Assembly (NCBI RefSeq): GCF_014905175.1
Contig: NC_057790.1
Location: 13,046,469 to 13,110,468 of the forward strand
Direction: 5' to 3'
Source: Aphidius gifuensis
Taxonomy: Eukaryota; Arthropoda; Insecta; Hymenoptera; Braconidae
DNA length: 64,000 bases
Numbering within the stretch: position 1 is the stretch's first letter; each line of letters begins with the position of its first letter. The notes below the pieces were generated by a model. It was not told the DNA's origin and did no database searches. It saw only the letters and a list, made by a program, of their open reading frames with translations. Made by a program: the position numbers and the translations under genes. This document shows positions 43,444 through 54,980 of the stretch, piece by piece.

Positions 43444-43722
43444 AATAAAACTTTATTTTAATTATATAAATGAATGGTTACTGTATAATAATTTTTTATT
43501 TTTTCGTATTTACAATTTGTCTTCTTTAGATACCTTTGTAAAGCATCTGTGATAATATAGTTTTTTTTTTTTTATTTACAATTCTTGTTGCTAACTAAAC
43601 TTTCTTTTGTTTATTCATTGGTTTTTTTATGATACATTTGACATAATGATTTTTACCCGGGATCACCCAAACTCTTTTAATATTGAACTTAGAGGCATGA
43701 AATTTTAAAGGTCAATATAAAA

Positions 43723-43920
43723 TTGCATGGCCGATGGGCTGATTGTCTCAAAAATTGTTAATAACAAAAAAAAATTATTAATAAATTACAGTTTCTATAA
43801 AAACGCGATTGACCCGTTTTCATTTAAAAATGCATTCTCAGTTTCCAGAATTTGCAGGAGAACTTAGAATAATATGGCCGATGGGCTGATTATCTTAAAA
43901 ATTGTAAATTATAAAAAAAA
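43723..43920. repeat. Tandem duplication, period about 149 bp
   Basis: ATGGCCGATGGGCTGATT followed by T(A/G)TCT(C/T)AAAAATTGTTAAT recurs at about 43726 and 43874. It is just outside the EnSpm right end. No coding content. Confidence 0.75.
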
Positions 43921-44080
43921 TTTTTATTGTTTTTTTTAATAATTATGACCTTTTTTATCATCAATCACCACGTCATTCTTCAAAATTTGTAAAAACTAGA
44001 TGGCACTGAGAACGCTTCTGCAACTTGGGGGATGAAATTTAGGTTGGGGGCCCAATGCCCATGATGTGAATTGTGAGTGC

Positions 44081-44284
44081 GCTATGGCGCATAAGAAAGG
44101 TAGGGAGACGGATTTGCGTAATGTAGGGAAAGGTAAAAAGGAACCTGAAAAATACGCGAAAATATAACACAATAATACGGTAGAAATAATTTCAAATAAC
44201 ACTTGTAAATTCGGTAAAAATCGGAGCACAATTTATTTATAAATTACCCTGTTGCTATTACATGAAAATGCGATACAAAAACAA
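44081..44284 (+). repeat. 204-bp direct repeat, copy 1
   Basis: GCTATGGCGCATAAGAAAGG to CGATACAAAAACAA is repeated at 55931-56134 in the same orientation. By eye only three substitutions separate the copies. The pair flanks the retroelement gag and the tandem-array region, so they may be parts of terminal repeats, though the ends are not TG..CA. Confidence 0.8.
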
Positions 44285-45106
44285 GTTTTATTGCCATTAG
44301 TAATTATTGAGCTCTATTATTGGGACGTCCCTTTCCCATAACAAAAAAAAATATTTCTGCTTGTTATTAACTGCAGCTGCATTCCTTCGTGTACACGTTC
44401 TTAGATTATCATATGGTTTAACTTATTTCCAACTGGATTTGTTCTATAACTATTTAAAATATTACAAATTATTAATATGTATCTTTACGATTATTAAAAA
44501 TGTTATTCTCATTCGAGTTCTCGAGGTTCTTCCGAATTTTCCATAATTTACTACTGCTTCCTTATGCTGGATGGTCAGTGCTTGAAAAAAATTAGAGAAG
44601 ATTATTAATATCATTACCTCCTAATTACTGGACGGCTAGTGTGAAAGAGTAACAAAAATTTTATGATCGATCGTCGTCGCGAACCTGGCTGACTACCATC
44701 TTGTTTTACCTTCCCCCCCACAGTAAGCGTGAGCTTGAGGGAGGCAAAGCTTTACGCTAAGCGACACGTTTATATTTTTATAGAATTACTTCTACTTTTA
44801 TTCGAATTTGCATATACTTTATTAACTGAATTTATTTCCGCATAACCGGAAAAATTTGCCTCTATATTATTTGGCGAATTTGATTTATTTTCATTTTAAT
44901 TTGGGGTTAACGTTTCTTCTCTAATTTTATTTATTACTTTCCTTTTCCTTTTCAATGCTATTACATGCTTTTTTGTTATATGGGTTAAATAACAAGTGTA
45001 TAATTTCACTTTCAGATTCATATTCTTTCTCATGCAATAATTTTTCCTTCAATTCGTAACGTATTTTATTAACTTTTGAATTTTCATTTTTACTCTCACT
45101 CAAAGA
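44285..45106. other. Unassigned, between direct repeat and minisatellite
   Basis: AT-rich with a GC-richer island at 44660-44770. No domain-bearing frame. It may be the 3' LTR region of the retroelement whose gag lies at 46.2-48.7 kb on the minus strand. Confidence 0.35.
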
Positions 45107-46232
45107 ATTTCCATTAAATTTTTAATTGATACTCTCGCTCAAAGAATTTTTATTTATAATCTCACTCAAAGATTTTCATTTATGCTCTAACTCAAAGAAT
45201 TTTCATTTATGCTCTCACTCAAAGAATTTCTATTTATAATCTCACTCAAAGAATTTGCATTAATACTCTCGCTCAAAGAATTTTCATTTAATTTTTCATT
45301 GATACTCTCACTCAAAGAATTTTCATTCATGTTCTCGCTCAAAGAATTTTCATTGATGCTCTCACTCAAAGAATTTTCATTTATGCTCTCACTCAAAGAA
45401 TTTTCATTTATAATCTCACTCAAAGTATTTTCATTAATACTCTCACTCAAAGAATTTTTATTTATATCAACATCATTTACTTTTAATAATTTTTCATCGA
45501 AATGCCTACTCAAAGGACTTTTATTTTTAATAATTTTTTTTTTTTTTTTCAAATGCCTACCCAAAGGACTTTTATTTTTAATAATTTTTTCCAAAATTAA
45601 TACTCTCACTCAAAGAATTTTTATTTATATTCTCATTCAAAGAACTTTCATTTATAATCTCACTCAAAAAATTTTCATTAATACTCTCACTCAAAGAATT
45701 TTTATTTATATCAACATCATTTATTTTTAATAATTTTTCATCGAAATGCCTACTCAAAGGACTTTTATTTTAATAATTTTTTTTTTTTAAAAATGCCTAC
45801 CCAAAGGACTTTTATTTTTAATAATTTTTTCCAAAATTAATACTCTCACTCAAAGAATTTTTATTTATACTCTCATTCAAAGAACTTTCATTTATAATCT
45901 CACTCAAAGAATTTTCATTAATACTCTCACTCAAAGAATTTTTATTTATATCAACATCATTTATTTTTAATAATTTTTCATCGAAATGCCTACTCAAAGG
46001 ACTTTTATTTTATTAATTTTTTTTTTTTTTTAAATGCCTACCCAAAGGACTTTTATTTTTAATAATTTTTTCAAAATGCCTACCCAAAGGACTTTTATTT
46101 TTAATAATTTTTTCCAAAATTAATACTCTCACTCAAAGAATTTTTATTTATACTCTCATTCAAAGAATTTTCATTTATAATCTCACTCAAAGAATTTTCA
46201 TTAATGCTCTCACTCAAAGAATTTTCATTTAA
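45107..46232 (-). repeat. 27-bp minisatellite encoding SINENSLSE, with higher-order units
   Basis: On the minus strand AATGAAAATTCTTTGAGTGA and its 27-bp continuation repeat many times and translate to near-identical 9-residue units of consensus SINENSLSE. The best frame is at 45609-45187. From 45440 to 46140 a higher-order unit of about 240 bp recurs. It joins four or so 27-bp units to NNKSPLGRH-like blocks (CCTACCCAAAGGAC on the plus strand). It lies directly 3' of the gag stop and is broken by frameshifts and poly-A runs. Confidence 0.85.
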
Positions 46233-46235
46233 TTA

Positions 46236-48739
46236 TTAATTTACACCGTCCGTTTGCAAGTTTCCCTGCACTCTTTGCTGGAATTTTTTCTTAATGCAAT
46301 TAATTTCTATATGGTCATCCCCTCTACAGAAATCACAACCTTGAATCGAGCCGTCTTTTCTATTATCCGCGTATTTATTACCATTCATGTTACCGTTGTT
46401 ATTTCTCATATTATTACCATTATGATAACCGTTCATATTATTATTATTATAACCATTTTTATTTCCATTATAATGGCTATTATTATTACTATTATTGTAA
46501 CCATTATAATTTCCATTATTATAACCATTATAATTTGGCCGTCGATGCTGATTGCAGTCTTTCGCTTGATGTCCAATTACGTTACATAATTGGCATGTTG
46601 GCGAAGTATAATTTTGTTGTGGTTTGACATAATTTCCAATTTTATAACAAGTTTTTGCGTCATGACCTTTCATGTCGCAAATTTGGCATACTTTGTCATT
46701 TTCTAGCTTTGATGCAATTGTTGGGCAATTTTTCGCTATGTGCTCATTGCTATCACATAGTTGACAGTTTTGTTGGTTTTGGTTTTTCCAACATTCTTGG
46801 TCTGTGTGATTTCTACTGTCACATTTCGTGCATTTTTTCAAAATTACGAACTCTTGTGTGCAATTAACTGCCAAGTGGCCCCTTTATCTACATTTGTAGC
46901 ACATTTTCAATTCCCTTGTGGCCATGGATTTTTCCTCCATTGCCCCTGGACGTTTAGCCAATTTGCATTGTGGTGCTGTATGGTCTTTTTCTTGTCATAG
47001 TCCGCAGAAACTTACTTCGAAAGTTCTTTTCTTAACTTCTTCTCTGCCTAATGTTGCCCTTCTGGCCAATTCTTCTTCTCTTTCTGCGGCTTGTTGGATA
47101 ATGCTTTCATAGCTTTTTGTCCAATTTATGTAATCTCCAAGTTCAGGTTTGATTCCTGACTTCAATACATATTTTGTTAATTCTTTCATTCATCTTTAAT
47201 TTGTTTTGGTCTTTCATTTTCTGTGGGCGTATGCATTTCTTCAATAAAGTTTGTGCATTCCCGAATTCTTTTAACGAAGCTTCTCACGGGTTCATTATTT
47301 TTTTGAATGAGTTTGAAAGCCTCACCAATTAACACTTTTTCGTTTTTAGTTTTGCTTATCAATTCCCTGAGTGCTTTCATCAAATCATCAATGCTTTCGA
47401 ATTTCTTTTTGGTCATGTCGTCACGTACCTCTCTACTTACTTTGGTACGTACTATCATTTCGACCAGATTCTTTTCTAGGTCTTTGCCTACATAGTCTCG
47501 GCTTTCCTCACATTCTATTCTGAATTTTGTGAGTTCTTGAGACTTGCCTGTATAATTGGAAATATTTTTACATAATTTATTCATAAGAGTCATAAGATGA
47601 GTTGTTTCTTGGATCTCTGCTACTCTTTTTGCTGTTGCGTCCGCCATTGCGTTATTTATTGGAGTTTTTTGTTCAGATTCAATATTGAGATTATCTGTAT
47701 TTTTATTATCGTTGTTCTTACTTCCCTTATTTAAATTATTAACTGTAACTGGGCTTGTATTTAATTCTTTTTCTTTTTCTTTATTCTTTGTATTTTCAAG
47801 ATCAATTCCAGCTATTAGTATTTGTAATTGCACAATTTGTTGAGCAACCTCGTCTTCCCAATATTGTTCTTCCAATTCTTCTATCGATATTTCTTGTTCT
47901 TGTTCAATTGATGCGTCGCTCTTGCTGTCGCTGCTGCTGCTGTCTGGCAACTTGGTGTTTCTTGCAATATAATTACTGAATCTGTTGTTATAATTATCGT
48001 CGTCGTTGGTTATAATTGAGTCGTTATGATGATGTATATTTATTGTGGGTGAATTAATATGAACTTTTATTGGGGTATTAAATGTAAATTTGTTTGGTTC
48101 TGGTTCGTGCGTTTCCGTTACGTTTTCTAACGGCGATGGTATTTTTTCTAGAATTTCTTTATCTATTTGATTTTTGATTTCTTGACTTTGTTTACTACCG
48201 AAAAACGATTTAGCTAATGAACCAAAACTTTGCCAACTTGAATTGGTCTTAATGTTCTCGCCAAAAACTTTAACTTCTTGTTTTTTTTCGAATTTTTCTT
48301 TTGCGAGACGGTCCACTTCAAGTTTTTGGCTCCAAAAATCGTTTAAATCTTTGTTTTTGCGTTCTAACTCAGATTTTTCTGATTCTAGACGCTCTATTTC
48401 AATTTTCTGTTCAAATTCGGAAATTTCTTTATTTTTCCTTTCTTCTTCAAGTTTGAATCTTAATTTTTCTGATTCTTTTTGAAATAATCTTGTCTCGAAA
48501 TTCGGATTTGTTGCATTTAATGGTGTATTCAAATTTATTAAATTGAAGCTTTCGTTTACCCCGTTTTTGAATTGTTGATTTTTCCGTAATACCAAATTTT
48601 GCAAACTATTTCTACTTTGAATTGATCGTGCTTCTACCCCTGACAGTTTTTTTCTGTCTGGACCGTAGTATAATTCCCCTCTTTTTCTAAAATTATATCT
48701 CTTTTCAGGTTTATTTATTTCCGTTTTTTCACTCGACAT
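46236..48739 (-). pseudogene. gag: Retroelement Gag with seven CCHC zinc knuckles
   Basis: The ATG at 48739 opens a 517-codon frame: basic RYNFRKRGELYYGPDRKK, a Glu/Lys coiled coil (about residues 90-165), an acidic linker (SSSSDSKSDASIEQEQE), then a capsid-like helical part with NLVEMIVRTKVSREVRDD and AFKLIQKNNEPVRSFVKRI. A frameshift near 47187 leads to KELTKYVLKSGIKPEL and then a knuckle array. Knuckle 1 is CGL-stop-QEKDHTAPQC, where TGA replaces the second Cys. Knuckle 2 has a TAA inside (CYKCR-stop-RGHLAVNC). The intact ones are CTKCDSRNHTDQEC, CQLCDSNEHIAKNC, CQICDMKGHDAKTC, CQLCNVIGHQAKDC and, after an Asn/Gly/Tyr-rich linker, CDFCRGDDHIEINC. All are CX2CX4HX4C. No pol follows. Probably Ty3/gypsy-like, but the family is uncertain. 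Confidence 0.72.
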
Positions 48740-49139
48740 TAGGGATTATTACAATTTAATTTTATGCCAAAAATTTATAGTGGCTAAATAAGGACCACCA
48801 TCCATTAAGTACAATAAAAGGGAATTTCGTTGCAAGATTATTGTTGTTTATCAAGGTTTTTATTATTTATTCCCCCAAATTTGCAATTAGTTTATAAATA
48901 AAAATGATATAAACTCAAATTATTATCTATATAAAATTTTGTAGAGTCAAAAAAAAACAAAAATTCAAAAAGGGTAAAAATAAAAAAAAATTTTATTATT
49001 TATATTCAAAAATTTCTGAGAATACTCTAATTCTGTATCAATAGGTGATTGGAAATGTTCATTAATTGTAAAAGAAATGTAAAGGCAATGTTTTTTTTTT
49101 TCCAATTAATTAAATTAAAAAAAAAAAATTTAAACAAGT
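48740..49139. other. Leader-like AT-rich sequence upstream of gag
   Basis: Short AT-rich sequence with TGGCTAAATAAGGACCACC near 48779. No promoter or primer-binding site can be assigned with confidence. Confidence 0.35.
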
Positions 49140-49600
49140 TAAATTTTAATTAATTAATTTTAATTTTCAAATTTATAAGAATAGTATTAATTCCGTATCC
49201 ATAAACTATTTGAGTAATCCATTACTTGCCCAAGAAAAATGATTTTAACAGAAATGTGGGTTCAAATCCCAATAAGGGCGATGTTTGTTTTTTTTTTTTT
49301 TTTTTTTGTAAATAAGTGAAATTTAAAGTGTTTAAATTTTTATCAATTAAATTTTATTTTAAAATTTATAAGAGTAATATTAATTTTTATATTCATAAAC
49401 TATTTGAATAGTTCATTACTTGTGAAAGCAAATGATTTTAATATAGACGTGGGTTCGAATCCCAGTAAAAGCAATGTTTTTTTTTTTTTTTCTTTGTAAA
49501 TAAGTAAAAATTTAAATTGTTTAAATTTTAATTAATTAAATTTTATTTTAAAATTTATAAGAATAATATTAATTTTTATATTCATAGAAGGAATTAATTT
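49140..49600. repeat. About 180-bp tandem repeat carrying a tRNA T-arm-like word
   Basis: Two to three diverged copies of TTCATAAACTATTTGA, CATTACTTG, AATGATTTTAA and GTGGGTTCGAATCCCAG followed by a T run (about 49255 and 49445). The T-arm/B-box is perfect in the second copy. No full cloverleaf is visible; a tRNA-derived SINE tail is possible. Confidence 0.55.
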
Positions 49601-49779
49601 TCCGTTACGGTTAAAAATTTTATTATATATATTGATTTTTTTTTTGTATCCCAGAAAAAGAAATTTTTTTTGTAATTTAAATTAAGTTGATATTATTACT
49701 AATTGTTATAATGTAGGTGGTATATATTTAAAGGGATGATATTAGCCTATCGATCATTTGGACACAACCGACGTACTAT

Positions 49780-50560
49780 TGCTAATTAATATATCGATTA
49801 GTCAAGAATAAGATCGATTACTTATTATTTGACAACGTGTAATTGTTGAATATTGAAAAAGGAGTAATAATATATCGATTATTGAAAATAAACTCGATTG
49901 TTTATTTATTAATAATGTAAATGTTAAATTATTAAAATTGGAATAATAATATGTCGATTATTTAAAATAAACTCGATTGTTTATTTATAAAAAAAAATTG
50001 TGTAATTGTTAAAAATCGGAATAATAGTATATCGATTATTTAAAATAAACTCGATTGTTTATTTCTTAAATGTTTAAATGTTAAAATATTAAAATCGGAA
50101 AAATAATATATCGATAATTTAAAATAAACTCGATTGTTTATTTATTAAATGTGTGAATGTTAAAATATTAATATCGAAATAATAATATATCGATTATTCA
50201 AAATAAATTCGATTGTTTATTTATTAAATATGTAAATGTTTAAATATTAAAATCGGAAAAATAATATATCGATAATTTAAAATAAACTCGATTGTTTATT
50301 TATTAAATGTTTAAATGTTAAAATATTAAAATCGAAATAATAATATATCGATTATTTAAAATAAACTCGATTGTTTATTTCTTACAAATGTTTAAATGTC
50401 AAAGTATTAAAATCAAAATAATAATGTATCGATTATATAAAAAATTAATTCGATTGTTTATTTATTACAAATGTTTAAATAAATGAATATTTAAAAAGGG
50501 AATAATAATATAATGATTATTAAAAAAAAATATGAGATCGGGTTTCGTATTAATTTACAA
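49780..50560. repeat. Tandem array, unit about 80 bp
   Basis: ATATATCGATTATTTAAAAT followed by AAACTCGATTGTTTATTTA repeats about nine times with a period of 79-80 bp, degrading toward 50700. Confidence 0.85.
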
Positions 50561-50754
50561 TGTGTAAATGTTGAATATTTAACAACGAATAATAGTATAT
50601 CTATTGTTTAAATAATATCAGTTTTTATTCACTAAAAATGTATAAATAAATAAATATTTAAAGAGTGAATAATAATATATTAATTATTTAGATAAAATTG
50701 ATTATTTTTTTTTTTATTTATTAAAATGATTTAATAAAAATTGTTTTTAATTAA

Positions 50755-50995
50755 AAAGGGGGACTTGACAGCCGACATTGATGGGTTGCAACGCCATTGC
50801 ATTTTCTAATGGTGGCTAAGGGTTGTTGGGACCCGCCCTTCGGTGTTGGCTAGGCCCGCTCGTCTAGCTTTCCTCGTACGCCTATTCGGGGGAGGAGTTT
50901 GGGCCTTAGGGGTGTTTTCCGTTTCCCCGCAATGGCTGAACTTCTTCCCTCTAGTTCAGTTTTTCCCCGCGTGTCGTGTTTTCCTTTTTTGAATT
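50755..50995. other. GC-rich island in AT-rich arrays
   Basis: About 240 bp of much higher GC, for example GGGTTGCAACGCCATTGC, CCGCCCTTCGG and CCTATTCGGGGGAGGAG. It has no open frame of note and no match to rRNA that I recognise. It could be part of an LTR or a regulatory segment of the neighbouring retroelement. Confidence 0.4.
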
Positions 50996-51567
50996 TTGTG
51001 TGTCTATTTCGTTACCCCAAATATTTAATTATTTAAATTATTATTTATTCGTACTAATTATTGTTGACGAAGGACTCTTAATTCCCAAATATTTAAATAA
51101 ATTAAATTATTATTTATTTATAACAATTATTGTCGCAAATGAATTTTAATCCCTCAAATATTTAAGTTGAATAAATTGTTTTTTTTTTTTTTTTTGTATT
51201 GATTAACTTATTGTTAATGTGTGTATTTTAATTATTGAAAAGGGGAGATAAATTCCTGAGATTAATTTTGATTGGCTATTATCCATATATGGTTAATAAC
51301 TGTTGTATAAGGGAATTAAATTTTAAATATTTAAACCAAATAATTTGTCATTAATGTATGCGTACTCGACAACGTAAAATAAATTTGGATGTTTGAATTA
51401 ATCGCTTTATTTTTACTGTGAAGAAATTAAATAAATTCCAAGTCTTTCAGTATTAGTGACTGCGTGCTAATTACTAGAAATTTAAAATAATTTCCCAATA
51501 TTTGAAACCATTGATTTGTTATTGATGTATGCGCGTTAATTGTTATTAAAGGACAATAAATCCCGCG
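50996..51567. repeat. Degenerate ATTTAAAT tandem repeats
   Basis: Loose repeats of CCAAATATTTAAATAAATT, TTATTGATGTATGCG and TTAATTATTGAA. They are of the same kind as the array at 53262-54900, so this is the left part of one array split by the 51570-53259 insertion. Confidence 0.7.
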
Positions 51568-51729
51568 TACCCGAGTGGAAAAATTTTCAGGATGCCCTAT
51601 TTGACCTAAAACCCTGATCAGAAACGGATCAGGATTCCTTATTCAGGGAACCTGACTCATTCCTGACCCGAACCTGGTCAGGACACCTTACGATTTCCTT
51701 AAGTCAGGTAACCTTATCCAATCCTGTTC

Positions 51730-52530
51730 AGGAAAAGAACAGGAAACCTTGACGTATCCTGAATAAGGTTTCCTGAACAGATTCTGACCAGGATATTATC
51801 AGGAAAAATTTATCAAATAAATTAATTTTTTTTATTAAGTTTTCCTGTTCAGGAAAGGAACAGGAAACCTGAACGTATCCTGAATAAGGTTTCCTGAACA
51901 GATTCTGACCAGGATATTATCAGGAAAAATTTATCAAATACATTAATTTTTTTTATTAAGTTTTCCTGTTCAGAAAAGGAACAGGAACCCTTGACGTATC
52001 CTGAATAAGGTTTCCTGAACAGATTCTGACCAGGATATTATCAGGAAAAAATCATCAAATAATTTAATTTTTTTTATTCAGTTTTCCTGTTCAGGAAAGG
52101 AACAGGAACCCTTGACGTATCCTGAATAAGGTTTCCTGAACAGATTCTGACCAGGATATTATCAGGAAAAAATCATCAAATAATTTAATTTTTTTTATTC
52201 AGTTTTCCTGTTCAGGAAAGGAACAGAAAACCTGAACGTATCCTGAATAAGGTTTCCTGAACAGATTCTGACCAGGATATTATCAGGAAAAATTTATCAA
52301 ATAATTTAATTTTTTTTATTCAGTTTTCCTGTTCAGGAAAGGAACAGGAAACCTGAACGTATCCTGAATAAGGTTTCCTGAACAGATTCTGACCAGGATA
52401 CTATCAGGAAAAATTTATCAAATAAATTAATTTTTTTTATTCAGTTTTCCTGTTCAGGAAAGGAACAGGAAACCTGAACGTATCCTGAATAAGGTTTCCT
52501 GAACAGATTCTGACCAGAATATTATCGAGA
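51730..52530. repeat. 121-bp tandem units, about seven copies
   Basis: ACGTATCCTGAATAAGGTTT recurs at about 51752, 51873, 51994, 52115, 52235, 52355 and 52476. Each unit carries TTCCTGTTC...GAACAGGAA, which can form a hairpin, and GACCAGGATATTATCAGG. Confidence 0.9.
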
Positions 52531-52703
52531 AAAATATTTTTTGGATTTAATTTTAATTTTAATTCTAAAACAAAATGACAAGGGACAATTTAACAAATTG
52601 TTATATTTTATTTTTACGTTAAATTAACGTCGCAAATTCTAACTTAAGTTTTTTTTAGCTGATGTAATTTATGAAAGCAAAAAATCACATCAGATCATCG
52701 ATA

Positions 52704-52776
52704 GACGGCATGGCCGCGCGTGTTAAGGCCCGTAGTTGTAATCTGAAAGTTCCGAGTTCGCGTCTCGCTAGTGGTT
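52704..52776 (+). other. tRNA-like (SINE-head-like) word
   Basis: TGGCCGCGCGTGTTAAGGC (A-box-like, Leu/Ser style) and, 41 bp on, GAGTTCGCGTCTC (B-box-like). No acceptor stem pairs, so it is not a working tRNA. It sits inside the TA-flanked element. Confidence 0.45.
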
Positions 52777-53261
52777 AGGTAATTTAAGTTATGTTAGGTA
52801 TATAAAATCTTATCATTCAACCTGTTTCATCATTAACATCGCTATAGTAAATTAGTTAACCGATTTACAAAACATCAAATAATAAAAATTAATTTTTTTT
52901 TAGAATTACTTGATCCGTTTCAGATCAGGAATCCTGTTCCATTCCTGATCAGGTATCCTGCTCAGGTTTCCTGATCCGATTCTGATCAGAATCCTAAAAA
53001 AGAGCGTTACATTCTGATCCGTTCCTGAACAGGATTCCTGGTTATGTTCTAGTCAGGAATCCTGATCCATTCCTGTTCAGGTATCCTGGCTCTAACCCTA
53101 CAATCTGGCCAGGTTTCCTGATCCGGTTCTGATCAGAATCCTAAAAAAGAGCGTTACATTCTGATCCGTTCCTGAACAGGATTCCTGATCCGGTTCTGAT
53201 TTGAAATCAGGTTCCCTGATCCGGTTCTGATCAGAACCTTAACTAAATTTCCACTCGGGTA

Positions 53262-54980
53262 TTTAAATCTATCAATTTGATATTAATGTGTGTGCATTAA
53301 TTATTGAAATAAGAAAATAAATTCCAAATGTTTAAATGAATTTATTTATTATTATTAATTGTTTAAAACGGATAATAAATCCCACGTGTTTAAATTCCTT
53401 AATTTAGTATTAATGTATGCGCAATAATTATCGCAATAGGAAAATAAATTCCAAATATTTGATTAAATTAATTTACTATTAATTTACGCATATTAATTGT
53501 TGAAAAAGGACGATAAATTTCGCTTGTTTAAATTCATTAGTTTCGTATTAGTGTGTGTACAATAATTATTGAAACAGGAGAATAAATTCCAAATATTTAA
53601 ATGAATTTATTTATTATTATTAACTGTTTAAAACGGACAATAAATCCGCGTGTTTAAATTCATTAATTTAGTATTAATGTATGCGCAATAATTATCGCAA
53701 TAGGAAAATGAATTCCAAATATTTAATTAAATTCATTTACTATTAATTTACGCATATTAATTGTTGAAAAAGGACGATAAATCCCGCTTGTTTAAATTCA
53801 TTAATTTAATATTAATGTGTGCGTAATAATTGTTGAAATAAGAGAATAAATTCCGAATATTTAAATGAATTTATTTATTATTTATATATGCGTATTTAAT
53901 TGTTGAAAAAGGGCAATTAATCTCGCTTATTAACATCCATTAATTTGATATTAATGTGTGCGTAATAATTGTTGAAATAAGAGAATAAATTCTAAATATT
54001 TAATTAAATTTATTTATTATTTATGTGTGCGTATTTAATTGTTGAAAAAGGGCAATAAATCTCGCTTATTAAAGTCCATCAATTTGATATTAATGTCTGT
54101 GTAATAATTGTTGAAATAAGAGAATAAATTCCAAATATTTAAATGAATTTATTTATTATTTATGTATGCGTATTTAATTGTTGAAAAAGGCCAATAAATC
54201 TCGCGTATTAAAATCCATTAGTTTGATATTAATGTGTGCGCAATAATTATCGCAATAGGAAAATGAATTCCAAATATTTAATTAAATTCATTTACTATTA
54301 AATTACGCATATTAATTGTTGAAAAAGGACTATACATCTTATTTATTTAAATTCATTAATTTGATATTAATGTCTGTGTAATAATTGTTGAAATAAGAGA
54401 ATAAATTCCAAATATTTTAATGGATTTTTTTATTATTTATGTATGTGTATTTAATTGTTAAATAAGGGCAATAAATCTCGCGTATTAAAGTCCATTAATT
54501 TGATATTAATGTGTGCGCAATAATTATCGCAATAGGAAAATGAATTCCAAATATTTAATTAAATTCATTTACTATTAAATTACGCATATTAATTGTTGAA
54601 AAAGGACTATACATCTTATTTATTTAAATTCATTAATTTGATATTAATGTCTGTGTAATAATTGTTGAAATAAGAGAATAAATTCCAAATATTTTAATGG
54701 ATTTTTTTATTATTTATGTATGTGTATTTAATTGTTAAATAAGGGCAATAAATCTCGCGTATTAAAGTCCATTAATTTGATATTAATGTGTGCGTAATAA
54801 TTGTTGAAATAAAAGAATAAATTCCAAATATTTAAATGAATTTATTTATTATTTATGTATGCGTATTTAATTGTTGAAAAAGGGACTTTAATCATCCAAA
54901 TATTTAAATAAATTAAATTATTATTTATTTATAATAATTATTGTTGAAAAGGGAGTTTAATCCTTCGGATATTTAAATAA
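53262..54980. repeat. Tandem array, unit about 145 bp with 290-bp pairs
   Basis: GATATTAATGTGTGCG, AATAATTGTTGAAATAAGAG, AATAAATTCCAAATATTTAA and TATTTAATTGTTGAAAAAGG recur throughout. Adjacent pairs around 54240 and 54510 are nearly identical over about 270 bp, which suggests recent duplication. Confidence 0.85.

Larger units (their letters stand above)
39414..43663 (-). mobile_element. EnSpm/CACTA-type transposon
   Basis: A 24-bp sequence beginning ATCCCGGGTAAAAATC (39414-39437) recurs exactly inverted at 43640-43663. The pair encloses a spliced transposase gene (40296-43443), subterminal direct repeats (39432-39790) and a nested MITE (39837-40088). Subterminal repeats are characteristic of CACTA elements. 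If the element ends at CCCGGG, the flanking AT on each side would be a 2-bp duplication. Confidence 0.7.
51570..53259. mobile_element. TA-flanked non-autonomous element, 1.69 kb
   Basis: Inverted ends CCCGAGTGGAAA (51570) and TTTCCACTCGGG (ending 53259) are flanked by TA at 51568-51569 and 53260-53261. The interior has about seven copies of a 121-bp unit, a tRNA-like word and a second cluster of CCTGATCAGG-type repeats. Host sequence on either side reads as one unit of the surrounding array when the element and one TA are ignored. No transposase. Confidence 0.75.

Noticed and set aside
45107..46232. CRISPR-like array
   Set aside because: Units are contiguous 27-bp repeats without spacers, in an insect-type genome; it is a coding minisatellite.
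46254..46867. Plus-strand frames opposite the knuckle array
   Set aside because: Ile/Thr-rich antisense shadows of the Asn-rich linker and CCHC motifs.
50755..50995. rRNA or snRNA gene in the GC-rich island
   Set aside because: No recognisable rRNA core words or snRNA boxes; left as unassigned.
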